Source: Rhodospirillales bacterium
GTDB taxonomy: Bacteria; Pseudomonadota; Alphaproteobacteria; Rhodospirillales; WMHbin7
Length of the DNA: 64,000 nt
Reading direction: 5' to 3'
Assembly (NCBI GenBank): GCA_016214125.1
Contig: JACRPC010000043.1
Location: 62,001-126,000 of the forward strand
The position numbers and the translations under genes were made by a program. Within the stretch, counting starts at the first letter, position 1. Each line of letters opens with the position of its first letter. This document shows positions 30,084-40,129 of the stretch, in pieces. Below the pieces are notes generated by a model. The model saw only the letters and a program-made list of their open reading frames with translations. It did no database searches and was not told the origin of the DNA.

Positions 30084-31397
30084 ATGCTGCTGTCCCGCTT
30101 CTTCCTGCCCACCTTGAAGGAAACCCCGGCCGAGGCGCAGATCGTCTCGCACCGCCTGATGCTGCGGGCCGGCATGGTCCGCCAATCGAGCGCCGGCATC
30201 TATTCCTGGCTGCCCCTGGGCTTCAAGGTTCTAAAGAAGATCGAGCAGATCGTGCGCGAGGAGCAGGACGCCGCCGGCTGTCAGGAATTGCTGATGCCGA
30301 CCATCCAGCCGGCCGAGCTGTGGCGGGAAAGCGGGCGCTACGAGGATTACGGCAAGGAGATGCTGCGCATCAAGGATCGCCACGAGCGCGACATGCTGTT
30401 CGGCCCCACCAACGAGGAGCTGATCACCGATATTTTCCGCAAGGAGGTGAAAAGCTATCGCCAGCTTCCCAAGCTGCTCTATCACATCCAATGGAAATTC
30501 CGCGACGAGGTGCGGCCGCGCTTCGGCGTCATGCGCGGGCGCGAATTCCTGATGAAGGATTCCTATTCCTTCGATCTCGACAAGGCGGGCGCGGTGCGCG
30601 CCTACAACAAGATGTTCGTCGCCTATCTGCGCACCTTCGCCCGAATGGGTTTGAAGGCCATTCCGATGGCGGCCGACACTGGCCCGATCGGCGGCGATCT
30701 GTCGCACGAATTCATCATTCTGGCGGAAACCGGGGAAAGCCAGGTCTATTGCCACCGCGATCTGGTGGAAAAGGATTGGCTGGGTGAACGGATCGATTAC
30801 GAGGCCGATCTGCAGCCGATCGTCGATCGCTTCACCCGCCTCTATGCCGCCACCGACGAGAAGCACGACGCCACCCAGGCCACCAAGCTGGGCGAGGCGC
30901 TGGTGAGCGCGCGCGGCATCGAGGTGGGCCACATCTTCTATTTTGGCACCAAATATTCCGAACCCTTGGGGGCGGTGGTGCAGGGACCGAACGGCGAAAA
31001 CATCACGGTCGAGATGGGTTCCTACGGGATCGGCGTGTCGCGCCTGGTGGGCGCCATCATCGAAGCCCATCACGACGACAAGGGCATCATCTGGCCGGAA
31101 AGCGTGGCGCCCTTCGCGGTCGGGCTGGTCAATCTGAAGAGCGGCGACGCCGACTGCGACCGGGTGGCCGGCGATCTTTACGCCAAGCTGTCGGCCAATA
31201 GCGTGGCGGTGCTCTACGACGACCGCGACGAGCGCGCCGGCGTCAAATTCGCCGATATGGATTTGATCGGCCTGCCCTGGCAGTTGGTGGTCGGCCCCAA
31301 GGGGGTGAAGGCGGGGCAGGTGGAACTGAAGAACCGCAAGAGCGGCGAGCGCCAGGAACTGGCGGTCGAATCCGCTCTGGCGCGGCTTCTCGGCTAG
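30084..31397 (+). CDS. proS: Prolyl-tRNA synthetase, short alphaproteobacterial type
   Basis: A 437-residue class II synthetase that charges tRNA-Pro. Motif 2 lies in [19 protein letters not shown] and motif 3 in [13 protein letters not shown]; the anticodon-binding domain fills the last 100 residues. It lacks the roughly 180-residue editing domain found in E. coli ProS, as in alphaproteobacteria and mitochondria. ATG at 30084 matches the family start ([18 protein letters not shown]) and has a GAGG site; the frame opens 22 codons earlier. Confidence 0.95.
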   Translation: MLLSRFFLPTLKETPAEAQIVSHRLMLRAGMVRQSSAGIYSWLPLGFKVLKKIEQIVREEQDAAGCQELLMPTIQPAELWRESGRYEDYGKEMLRIKDRHERDMLFGPTNEELITDIFRKEVKSYRQLPKLLYHIQWKFRDEVRPRFGVMRGREFLMKDSYSFDLDKAGAVRAYNKMFVAYLRTFARMGLKAIPMAADTGPIGGDLSHEFIILAETGESQVYCHRDLVEKDWLGERIDYEADLQPIVDRFTRLYAATDEKHDATQATKLGEALVSARGIEVGHIFYFGTKYSEPLGAVVQGPNGENITVEMGSYGIGVSRLVGAIIEAHHDDKGIIWPESVAPFAVGLVNLKSGDADCDRVAGDLYAKLSANSVAVLYDDRDERAGVKFADMDLIGLPWQLVVGPKGVKAGQVELKNRKSGERQELAVESALARLLG

Positions 31398-31400
31398 ACG

Positions 31401-32645
31401 ATGATCTTTTCCGCCTTCGAGCGGCTGATGGCCATGCGCTACCTGCGGGCTCGGCGCAAGGAGGGCTTCATCTCGGTCATCGCCGCCTTCTCGTTGTTGG
31501 GCATCGGATTGGGCGTCGCCACCCTCATCATCGTCATGGCGGTGATGAACGGCTTTCGCGCCGAACTGTTGGGCCGCATCCTGGGCCTCAACGGCCATCT
31601 TGGCATCTACGGCCCGGCCAATGTGCTCACCAATTTCGATTCGCTGGCCAAGGAAGTGCGGATGGCGCCGGGCGTGGTCCGGGTGACGCCCACCCTGGAG
31701 GGCCAAGTGATGGGCTCGGCCAACGGCGTCAACAGCGGCGTCATGGTGCGCGGCGTGCGCGCCGAGGATCTGGCAACCCGCAAAGTGATCCTGGAAAAGC
31801 TGCGCGGCGATTTCGCCGATTTCCAGGGCGAGGAGGCGATCCTGATCGGCCATCGCCTGGCGCAGAAAATGGGCCTGAAATTGGGCGATTCGCTGACCCT
31901 GATTTCGCCCAAGGGCCAGGTCTCGGCCTTCGGCACCGTGCCCCGGGTGCGGGCCTACAAGGTGGCGGGCATCTTCGAGGTCGGCATGTACGAATACGAT
32001 TCGACCTTTGTCTTCATGCCGATCGAGGCCGCCCAGCTCTATTTCATGATGAAGGATGCCGTCACCCATCTCGAGGTGATGATCGAGCGCCCCGATCAGG
32101 CGCCCACGATGCGCGCCCGCTTGGGCGGTCTGGTGGGCGAGCGCGGCCGCATCTATGACTGGCAGCAGGCCAACGCCAGCTTCTTCAACGCCGTCCAGGT
32201 CGAGCGGAACGTGATGTTCCTGATCCTGACGCTCATCATCCTGGTCGCCGCCTTCAACATCATCTCGAGCCTGATCATGCTGGTGAAGGACAAGAGCCGC
32301 GACATCGCCATCCTGCGCACCATGGGCGCCACCCAGGGCATGATCCTGCGCATCTTCTTCCTGGCCGGCGCCAGCGTGGGCGTCATCGGCACCTTGTTCG
32401 GCGTCGCCCTGGGACTGGCCTTCTCGCTCAACATCGAAACCATCCGCCGCGGGCTGGAGGCGCTCACCAACACCGAATTGTTCGCGGCCGAGATCTATTT
32501 CCTGTCCCGGTTGCCCGCCCGGGTCGATCCCTTCGAGGTGATGGTGGTGGCGTTGATGGCGCTGGGCCTATCGCTGGCGGCGACCATCTATCCCTCCTGG
32601 CGGGCGGCCCGGCTCGATCCGGTCGAGGCGCTGCGCTATGAGTGA
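31401..32645 (+). CDS. lolC: Lipoprotein-releasing ABC transporter, permease subunit
   Basis: A 414-residue inner-membrane permease of the LolC/LolE family. It has an N-terminal helix, a large periplasmic domain (about residues 50-270) and three C-terminal helices (FtsX/MacB type). With LolD it detaches outer-membrane lipoproteins from the inner membrane. The single permease gene suggests the LolF-like arrangement with a homodimer. It overlaps lolD by eight bases. Confidence 0.93.
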   Translation: MIFSAFERLMAMRYLRARRKEGFISVIAAFSLLGIGLGVATLIIVMAVMNGFRAELLGRILGLNGHLGIYGPANVLTNFDSLAKEVRMAPGVVRVTPTLEGQVMGSANGVNSGVMVRGVRAEDLATRKVILEKLRGDFADFQGEEAILIGHRLAQKMGLKLGDSLTLISPKGQVSAFGTVPRVRAYKVAGIFEVGMYEYDSTFVFMPIEAAQLYFMMKDAVTHLEVMIERPDQAPTMRARLGGLVGERGRIYDWQQANASFFNAVQVERNVMFLILTLIILVAAFNIISSLIMLVKDKSRDIAILRTMGATQGMILRIFFLAGASVGVIGTLFGVALGLAFSLNIETIRRGLEALTNTELFAAEIYFLSRLPARVDPFEVMVVALMALGLSLAATIYPSWRAARLDPVEALRYE

Positions 32646-33342
32646 GCCGGCGCTTCGCCTGGACGGCATCCGGCGCGGCTTTGCCCAGGGACGGGCGCGG
32701 CTGGAAGTGCTGATGGGCGCCGATCTTCGGCTGGAGCCGGGCGAGATGGTGGCGCTGGTCGGTCCCTCGGGGGCCGGCAAATCGACGTTGCTCCACATCG
32801 CCGGCCTGCTCGAACGCCCTGATGGCGGGCAGGTGTGGATCGGCGGCGAGGCGGCGGGCGAGCTTTCCGACGACCGTCGCACCGAACTGCGCCGGCGCCA
32901 TCTGGGCTTCGTCTATCAGTACCATCATCTGCTGCCGGAATTCTCGGCCTTGGAGAATGTCGCCATTCCGCAGATGATCGCCCGCGTGGCGCGCCGCGAA
33001 GCCGATGCGCGGGCGCGCGATCTTCTGGGCCGGCTGGGCCTGGCCGAGCGGGCCGAGCATCGGCCTGGCCAGCTTTCCGGCGGCGAGCAGCAGCGGGTGG
33101 CGATCGCCCGGGCGTTGGCCAACGAACCCAAGGTGCTGCTGGCCGACGAGCCGACCGGCAATCTCGATCCCGCCACCGCCGAGGTGGTGTTCGACGAATT
33201 GCTGGCGTTGGCGCGCTCGCGCGGGCTGGCGGCCCTGATCGCCACCCACAATCCCGAATTGGCTCGGCGCATGGACCGGGTGGTGACGCTCAAGGGCGGG
33301 GTGCTGACGGCCTTGTCGAGCGCAGCGCCAACGCCACCATGA
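32638..33342 (+). CDS. lolD: Lipoprotein-releasing ABC transporter, ATPase LolD
   Basis: A 234-residue ABC ATPase. Walker A (GPSGAGKST), signature ([15 protein letters not shown]) and Walker B ([12 protein letters not shown]) are intact. The pairing with lolC and the MacB-like sequence identify it. The 3' end overlaps the convergent MFS gene by 53 bases. dnaE, a common next gene in relatives, is absent. Confidence 0.95.
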   Translation: MSEPALRLDGIRRGFAQGRARLEVLMGADLRLEPGEMVALVGPSGAGKSTLLHIAGLLERPDGGQVWIGGEAAGELSDDRRTELRRRHLGFVYQYHHLLPEFSALENVAIPQMIARVARREADARARDLLGRLGLAERAEHRPGQLSGGEQQRVAIARALANEPKVLLADEPTGNLDPATAEVVFDELLALARSRGLAALIATHNPELARRMDRVVTLKGGVLTALSSAAPTPP

Positions 33343-34483
33343 CCACGCCGGCCAAGGCGAACAGGAAGGCCAGGCCGAAGGCGCTGGTGTAGCGGCCGAG
33401 CAGGCCGTAGACGGCGGTGAACATCGGCGGGCCGAAGATCACCCCCATGAAGGTGAAGAACAGCGCGCCGCCGGTGACTCGGCTCACTTGGTCGAGCGGC
33501 AGGGGCCTGGCCACTTCGGCCATGAAGACCCCGTTCCAGCCGATGGCGGTGGCGCCGAACAGCACCAGCACGGCGGCCATCAGCGGGCGCGGCCAGGCGG
33601 GGGTGAGGCTCATGGTGAGCGCAATGGCGGCCAGCATCACGATCCCCAGGATGAGCAGCACCAGCCGCCCGTTCCGAATCCGATCGGCCAACCAGCCCCA
33701 AAGAATGCGCGCCACCACGCCCACCACCTGGATGAAGGAAAGGATCACCCCGGCCTCGATCAGCGACACCCCGATTTCCGCCACCAGCATGGTGACCACG
33801 AAACCGGTGAGGCAAAGCTGGACGGCGGAGAACATGAACGCCATCAGGGAAAGCCAGCGCACCGGCGCAATTCGCCACACCACGCCGATGCCGGAAAGCG
33901 GATTCTGGCGAAGCCGGAGGGTGGGGTCGCGGTCGTCGTCCCAAACGCGATGGGCGCCTTCCAAGGCCACCGCCAGGGCAAGCAGCGCCACGCCGACGCC
34001 GGCCAGGGCCCAGGACCAGCCATAAGCCAGCGCCACCGGCGGCAGGATCAGGCCGGCCAGGGTGCCGCCGATCGGCACCCCGGTCTGCTTGAGGGAGAAG
34101 ATCAGGTTGCGGTTTCCAGGCTGGCTGAAACGCGCCAGCAAATGCGAGGCGGCCGGGTTGGTGAGGCCATAAGCGATGCCGATCAGGCCCGACCCGATTG
34201 CCGCGGTGACCAGCGAGGGCAGAGTGGCGGTCAGCATTCCGATCCCGCACAGCCCCAGCGCCGTCTGGCTGGTGCGCGCCGCGCCCCAGCGGCGCACGAA
34301 CAGCCCGCCATAGAGCGAGGAAAAGGTCGCCCCGGCATAAACCAGGCTCAATTGGTAGCCGATCATCGCCGCATCGATGCCGAAAAAGCGCGCCAATTCG
34401 GGAGCGATCGCCGGCATGGCCAGCGCCGCCAGCGAGGTAAGGGCCTGGGTGGCCGTGGTGGCGAGCAGAACCAGCCAGATCAT
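33290..34483 (-). CDS. MFS transporter
   Basis: A 397-residue membrane protein with about 12 helices of the major facilitator superfamily. The loop between helices 2 and 3 ([14 protein letters not shown]) is a degenerate family signature, and a second ([11 protein letters not shown]) follows helix 8. The substrate cannot be predicted. It begins just after the terminator of the upstream liv operon, whose T-tract ends about ten bases before its ATG. Confidence 0.85.
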   Translation of the reverse strand: MIWLVLLATTATQALTSLAALAMPAIAPELARFFGIDAAMIGYQLSLVYAGATFSSLYGGLFVRRWGAARTSQTALGLCGIGMLTATLPSLVTAAIGSGLIGIAYGLTNPAASHLLARFSQPGNRNLIFSLKQTGVPIGGTLAGLILPPVALAYGWSWALAGVGVALLALAVALEGAHRVWDDDRDPTLRLRQNPLSGIGVVWRIAPVRWLSLMAFMFSAVQLCLTGFVVTMLVAEIGVSLIEAGVILSFIQVVGVVARILWGWLADRIRNGRLVLLILGIVMLAAIALTMSLTPAWPRPLMAAVLVLFGATAIGWNGVFMAEVARPLPLDQVSRVTGGALFFTFMGVIFGPPMFTAVYGLLGRYTSAFGLAFLFALAGVVMVALALRSTRPSAPRP

Positions 34484-34493
34484 GGCGTTCCGT

Positions 34494-34533
34494 AATAAAA
34501 GAAAAGGGCTCGGTGGAAAGGCCCACCGAGCCC
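34494..34533 (-). terminator. Intrinsic terminator of the liv operon
   Basis: Read on the minus strand, GGGCTCGGTGG (34533-34523) pairs with CCACCGAGCCC (34516-34506) around a six-base loop, followed by TTTTCTTTTATTA. It lies 22 bases after the livK-type stop and directly before the MFS start. Confidence 0.92.
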
Positions 34534-34555
34534 ATTTGTTAGCACGCGAAGAGGC

Positions 34556-35659
34556 TTATTTAAAGTAGTCGTACTTGCCGCCCTTCCAGGCGTACATGAC
34601 GTAGCCGGGTGCGGTGACGTCGCCCTTGGCGTCGAAGCCGATGTTGCCCAGCACGGTGGCGAACTTCTCCTTGCGCAGCGTGTCGGCGACTTTCTTGGTG
34701 TCGGTGGCCTTGGCTTTCTCGACCGCCATCGCCCAGGCCTGGATGGTGCCGTAGGTGTAAAGCGTGTAGGCCTCGGGCTCGTATTTCTGGTCGCGGAACC
34801 ACTTCACCAGCTCGGCGTTCTTGGCGTCCTTGCGCGGATCGGGGCTGAAGGTCATCAGGGTGCCTTCGCCGACCGCGCCGGTGATGGCCCAGAATTCCTC
34901 GGTCACCAAGGCGTCGCCCGAGATCAGCACCGCCTTCAGGCCCTGGTCGCGCGACTGGCGGACGATCAGGCCGGCCTCGGGGTGATAGCCGCCGAAATAG
35001 ATCACGTCGGCCTTGGCGCTTTTCAGCTTGGTCACCAGCGCCGAATAGTCCTTTTCCTTGGCGGTGATCGCTTCGTAGAGGACTTCCTTGACCTTCTTGG
35101 CGTTCAAGGCCTTCTGCGTCTCGTCGGCCAGGCCTTTGCCGTATTGGGTCTTGTCATGGACGATGGCGACGTTCTTACCCTTGTACTTGTCGGCAATGAA
35201 GGCGGCCGCGGTCGGACCCTGCTGATCGTCGCGCCCGCAGGTGCGGAAGACGTTGGCGAAGCCGCGCTCGGTGAATTTCGGGTTGGTCGAGGCCGGCGAA
35301 ATCTGCAGGATGTTTTCTTCCTTGTAGACCTCGGAGGCCGGGATCGACGAGCCCGAGCAGAAATGCCCGGCCACGAACACCACCTTCTTCGAGGCCATCT
35401 GGTTGGCCACCGCCACGGCTTGCTTGGGATCGCAGGCGTCGTCGCCGATCTCAAGCTTCAGCTTCTGGCCCATCACGCCGCCTTTGGCGTTGAGGTCGGC
35501 CACCGCCTTCTCGGCACCGCGCTTCATCTGCTCGCCGAAGGCAGCCAGTTCGCCGGTCATCGGTCCGGCCACCGCGATCGTGATATCGGCCTTGGCCGCG
35601 CCCGATACGAGCGCGCCCAGCGCCACCGCCGCCGCCAGCAGGTGCTTGGTCTTGAACAT
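34556..35659 (-). CDS. livK: Branched-chain amino acid ABC transporter, substrate-binding protein
   Basis: A 367-residue periplasmic binding protein with a signal peptide cleaved after AAKA near residue 24. The mature protein starts DITIAVAGPMTG, as in Leu/Ile/Val-binding proteins, and shows the family's SPASTNP motif. Two cysteines (GDDACDP and AGHFCSG) may form the usual disulfide. Leucine, isoleucine or valine is expected, but this family also takes amides and aromatic compounds. It is the last gene of the operon, with an AGGGAG site. Confidence 0.9.
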   Translation of the reverse strand: MFKTKHLLAAAVALGALVSGAAKADITIAVAGPMTGELAAFGEQMKRGAEKAVADLNAKGGVMGQKLKLEIGDDACDPKQAVAVANQMASKKVVFVAGHFCSGSSIPASEVYKEENILQISPASTNPKFTERGFANVFRTCGRDDQQGPTAAAFIADKYKGKNVAIVHDKTQYGKGLADETQKALNAKKVKEVLYEAITAKEKDYSALVTKLKSAKADVIYFGGYHPEAGLIVRQSRDQGLKAVLISGDALVTEEFWAITGAVGEGTLMTFSPDPRKDAKNAELVKWFRDQKYEPEAYTLYTYGTIQAWAMAVEKAKATDTKKVADTLRKEKFATVLGNIGFDAKGDVTAPGYVMYAWKGGKYDYFK

Positions 35660-35764
35660 TCGGTCGTCTCCCTGGTTGCGCGGGCGGGCGAGGCGTCGCT
35701 TCCGGCCCGGCCGCTTGGATTTGGAAGGCTCAGTTTAGCAAGGGTTGCATTCCGGGCAAGCCCC

Positions 35765-36093
35765 TTACCCGCCCATCTTCGTCCCCCAGGTGAACAGGCC
35801 GGTGCGCTCGTAGAGCCAGGGGTATTGGACGCACATCTGTCGGGCCCGGGTGATGCGCCAGGCGGCCAGCCCAAGGGCGATCAGAAGGGCGGTGTCGGCC
35901 AGATAACCGACCGCCGAAAGAAGCGATTCCTGGAACAGGGCGAAAGCCAGGAAGCGGTCGGCCAGACCGAGCAGCAGGCCATAACCAACCACCTGTCCCC
36001 AGGGCCGCCAGGTGCGGGCGATCGCCGCCCCGGTGGCAAAGGCGGTGGCGCCCATCAGGATCAGGGTCAGGCCAAGGAACACCAGGGGCGAAC

Positions 36094-36097
<4 letters not shown>
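35765..36097 (-). CDS. DUF6867-like small membrane protein of the liv operon
   Basis: A 110-residue protein with three predicted helices (about residues 5-25, 32-52 and 60-82). The C-terminal stretch with RQMCVQYPWLYERTG matches small proteins found next to branched-chain amino acid transporter genes in Rhizobiales (DUF6867), whose role is unknown. It starts at an ATGA overlap with livF and is followed by a 105-base gap to the binding-protein gene. It may be an accessory subunit of the transporter. Confidence 0.75.
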
Positions 36098-36806
<709 letters not shown>

Positions 36807-36810
<4 letters not shown>

Positions 36811-37610
36811 GCGGAGTCCTCGGGCTCGCCCAGATAGGCGCGGATCACCGAGGCATCGGCGCGGATGGCGGCCGGCGGTCCCTCGGCGATCTTCTGACCG
36901 TAATCGAGCACCACGATGTGGTCGGAAATGCCCATCACCACGCTCATATCGTGCTCGATCAAGAGGATGCCGATGCCTTCGGCGTCGCGGATGGCGAGCA
37001 GCAGGCGGTTGAGGTCGGCCGATTCGCGGGGGTTGAGGCCGGCCGCCGGCTCGTCGAGGCACAGCAGGACCGGCTGGGTGCAAAGGGCGCGGGCGATCTC
37101 AAGTTTGCGCTGGGCGCCGTAGGGCAAGGCGCCGGCCTCGACATCGGCGAATTCGAGCAGTTCGGCCTGATCGAGCCAGTGGCGCGCCCGGTCCACGGCC
37201 TGGCGCTCGGCTTGGCGATAGCCGGCCAGGCCGAACAGACCGCCGATCGACCACAGCGAGGCCCGCATCAGGGTATCGTGCTGGGCGACGATCAGGTTCT
37301 CCAAGGCCGTCATGTTGGGAAAGAGGCGGATGTTTTGGAAGGTGCGCGCCACCCGCGCCTTGCGGGCGATGTCGAAACCTTCCATCCGCTCCAGAAAATG
37401 GGTCTGGCCGGCATGGGCCAGCGTCAGCCGTCCGACCGAGGGCCGGTAAAAGCCGGTCAGGCAATTGAAGACCGTGGTCTTGCCGGCCCCATTGGGGCCG
37501 ATGACGGCGGTGATCGCCCGGCTGGGGGCGGTGAAGGAAAGGTCGCCCACCGCCACCAGGCCGCCGAAGCGCATCGACAGATGCTCGACGGTGAGCAAAG
37601 GCGCGCTCAT
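36807..37610 (-). CDS. livG: Branched-chain amino acid ABC transporter, ATPase LivG
   Basis: A 267-residue ABC ATPase. Walker A (GPNGAGKTT), the LivG-type VARTFQNIRLFPNMTALEN stretch, and Walker B (LLCLDEPAAGLN) are present. The signature region reads LPYGAQRKLEIARAL, the LivG variant of LSGGQ. It overlaps livM by four bases. Confidence 0.94.
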
Positions 37611-38860
37611 CGTTTCATCTCGGAAAGAAGAATGGTGGGGTCGCGGTGCGACAGCAGACCCCGTGGGCGCCAGAGCATGATCGCCACCATGGCCAGACCG
37701 AAGACCAGCATGCGGTAAAGCTGGAGATCGCGGAACCATTCCGGCAGGCCGATCAGCAGGAGCGCCGCCACCACGACGCCGATTTGGCTGCCCATGCCGC
37801 CCAAGACGACGATGGCCAAAACGATCGCCGATTCGATGAAGGTGAAGCTTTCCGGGCTCACGAAGCCCTGGCGGGTGGCGAAGAAGGAGCCGGCGAAGCC
37901 GCCGAACATGGCGCCGATGGCGAAGGCCGACAGCTTGGTGGTGGTGGGGTTGATGCCCAGAGCGCGGCAGGCGATCTCGTCCTCGCGCAGGGCCTCCCAG
38001 GCCCGCCCGATCGGCAGCCGGCGCAGGCGCAGCGTGACGAAATTGGTGAGCAGCGCCAGGGCAAGGATAAGAAAATAGAGAAACATCACCCGATGCAGCG
38101 AGGAATAATCGATCCCCAGCGCCTGATGGAAGGCCATACGGCCCTCGGGCGGATCGGCGGAAAAGACCAGGCCGAAAAAGGAAGGCCGGGCGATCGAAGT
38201 GATTCCGTTGGGGCCGCCGGTGAAGCTCTGCCAGTTGAGCAGAATGACGCGGATGATTTCGCCGAACCCCAGAGTGACGATGGCGAGATAGTCGCCGCGC
38301 AGCCGCAGCACCGGAAAGCCCAGCAGCACGCCGAAGCCGGCGGCGAAGAGGCCGGCCAGAGGCAGGCAGACCCAGAAAGACAGATCGAAATAGAGCGACA
38401 GCAGCGCGTAGGAATAGGCGCCGACGGCGTAGAAGGCGACATAGCCGAGATCGAGCAGACCGGCCAGCCCAACCACCACGTTCAGCCCCCAGCCCAGCAT
38501 GACGTAGATCAGCACCAGGGTGGCCTTGTCGATCAGATTGCGGTCGGCGAAGGGCAGGAAGGGCAGGGCAATGGCGATTGCGGCCAGGACCCAGCCCAGC
38601 CAATCCATCCGAAGGCCCTTCAGGCGATCGAAGGCCGCGATGCGGGGAACGCCGCCCAAGAGGCCGATCGTCAGACGCCCGAAGAAGACCGCCGCCACGC
38701 CGATCGCCACCCAATCGAAGCGGTAGCCGAGGCTCAGGCCGTTGACGCTGTCCTCCAGTCGATGGCCGACCAGGGGAAAGGCCAGGCCCAGCGCCACCAG
38801 CGCCGCCACGGCGGAATCCTTGAGGAGAGCCCGGGGGGCAGAGCGAGGCGGGGACGGCAC
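37607..38860 (-). CDS. livM: Branched-chain amino acid ABC transporter, permease LivM
   Basis: A 417-residue inner-membrane permease with about ten helices and an extra N-terminal region of some 100 residues, as in LivM rather than LivH. The conserved loop GRAWEALREDEIACRALGIN, which contacts the ATPase, is seen near residue 290. It lies four bases after livH. Confidence 0.93.
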   Translation of the reverse strand: MPSPPRSAPRALLKDSAVAALVALGLAFPLVGHRLEDSVNGLSLGYRFDWVAIGVAAVFFGRLTIGLLGGVPRIAAFDRLKGLRMDWLGWVLAAIAIALPFLPFADRNLIDKATLVLIYVMLGWGLNVVVGLAGLLDLGYVAFYAVGAYSYALLSLYFDLSFWVCLPLAGLFAAGFGVLLGFPVLRLRGDYLAIVTLGFGEIIRVILLNWQSFTGGPNGITSIARPSFFGLVFSADPPEGRMAFHQALGIDYSSLHRVMFLYFLILALALLTNFVTLRLRRLPIGRAWEALREDEIACRALGINPTTTKLSAFAIGAMFGGFAGSFFATRQGFVSPESFTFIESAIVLAIVVLGGMGSQIGVVVAALLLIGLPEWFRDLQLYRMLVFGLAMVAIMLWRPRGLLSHRDPTILLSEMKR

Positions 38861-38864
38861 CGCG

Positions 38865-39779
38865 CTAGACCTTCTCGATCTCAGGCCGGCCCAACAGGCC
38901 GGTGGGGCGGAAGATCAGCACCAGGATCAGGATCGCGAAGGCGGCGACATCCTTGTACTCGATGGTGAAATAGCCCGACCAGAAGGCCTCGATCAGCCCG
39001 ATCAAGAGGCCGCCCAGCATGGCGCCGGGCAGCGAGCCGATGCCGCCCAGCACGGCGGCGGTGAAGGCCTTCACCCCGGCGTGGAAGCCGATGTAGAAAT
39101 CGACGACGCCGTAATAGAGCGTCACCATCAGCCCCGCCACCGCCGCCAGGGCAGCGCCCATGACGAAGGTGGCCGAGATGGTGCGGTCGACATCGATGCC
39201 GACCAGGGCGGCCATGGTCATGTCCTGTTCGGTGGCGCGCTGGGCGCGTCCCAGCGTCGTGTTGTGGATCAGCCAGGTGAAGCCGATCATCAGGGCCAGG
39301 GTGAGCAGCATGATGATGATCTGCAAATAGCTCAAGCGAACGACGAAGCCGTCGCCCTCCATCAGCACCAGGCCGCCGGTGATCACCGGCTGCAGCGGCT
39401 TGACCCGGGCGCCCTGGAGAAGCTGGACGGTGTTCTGCAGCACGATCGACATGCCGATCGCCGAAATGAGCGGCGCCAGGCGTTGCGAGCCCCGCAAGGG
39501 GCGGTAGGCCAGCCGCTCGACCGTCCAGCCGTAAAGGGCGGCGAAGGCCATGGCGAAGAGCAAGGTGAGCGCCAAGGCGAGCGGCACGTTGGAAATGCCG
39601 AGCGCCGCTATCAGCAAGAGCGCGATCAGGGAGAGGAAGGCGCCGATCATGAAGATTTCGCCATGGGCGAAATTGATCATGCCGATGATGCCGTACACCA
39701 TCGTGTAACCGATGGCGATCAGACCGTAGATGGCCCCCAGCGCGACGCCGTTGACCAATTGCTGGAGAAAATACGCCAA
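38865..39779 (-). CDS. livH: Branched-chain amino acid ABC transporter, permease LivH
   Basis: A 304-residue permease with about eight helices. The start matches the family N-terminus (AYFLQQLVNGVALGAIYGLI) at a TTG codon (39779) behind an AGGGGGAG site. An ATG 48 codons upstream (39923) would add a Pro-rich stretch unlike any LivH and would cross the likely promoter. The ATPase-contact loop RATEQDMTMAALVGIDVDR is intact. It is the first gene of the operon. Confidence 0.92.
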   Translation of the reverse strand: MAYFLQQLVNGVALGAIYGLIAIGYTMVYGIIGMINFAHGEIFMIGAFLSLIALLLIAALGISNVPLALALTLLFAMAFAALYGWTVERLAYRPLRGSQRLAPLISAIGMSIVLQNTVQLLQGARVKPLQPVITGGLVLMEGDGFVVRLSYLQIIIMLLTLALMIGFTWLIHNTTLGRAQRATEQDMTMAALVGIDVDRTISATFVMGAALAAVAGLMVTLYYGVVDFYIGFHAGVKAFTAAVLGGIGSLPGAMLGGLLIGLIEAFWSGYFTIEYKDVAAFAILILVLIFRPTGLLGRPEIEKV

Positions 39780-39819
39780 ACGCTCCCCCTGAATCGGCGC
39801 CCTTTGCGGGTCTCTGCGC

Positions 39820-39849
39820 AAGCTAGCCCAGCCTTGAACCAAGTCAAGG
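39820..39849 (-). promoter_or_regulatory. Possible liv promoter with an overlapping operator
   Basis: On the minus strand TTGACT (39847-39842) and TAGCTT (39825-39820) are 16 bases apart, about 40 bases before the livH TTG. The -35 lies inside a perfect inverted repeat CCTTGA-N6-TCAAGG (39832-39849), a possible site for a repressor or Lrp-type regulator. The -10 match is poor. Confidence 0.4.
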
Positions 39850-40129
39850 TCGGCTTTTGGTGGGGAAGGCGGGGCAGTGGTGGCCGGCCCTGGCGCAACC
39901 GCCTGAATGAGTTTGTTTTTCAATATATAGTGGGATAGGGCGGGGTCTCGCCCACAATCCCTAGAGAAAGCCCCTTCTCTTCGGCGAATCGGATGCTATA
40001 CTGAGCAAGCCGGACCGTCCGCGCCCCGGGCAAAAAGGAAAATTGCCACGGGGACAAGGGATTAACGAAATCTTAGTCGCGCGGATGCTAGGGGAAGGAC
40101 AATAGGGCGAATGCGGCTGGCACAACGAG
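39850..40129. other. Divergent spacer between liv and the pilus locus
   Basis: Together with the livH leader this makes a 350-base stretch without a gene. It holds an AT-rich patch at 39907-39936 and the words TTAACG and AATCTTAG near 40064-40077 that may belong to the promoter of the pilus genes. I could not identify a well-spaced -35/-10 pair or a sigma-54 site. Long reading frames across it lack homology and are shadows. Confidence 0.5.
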
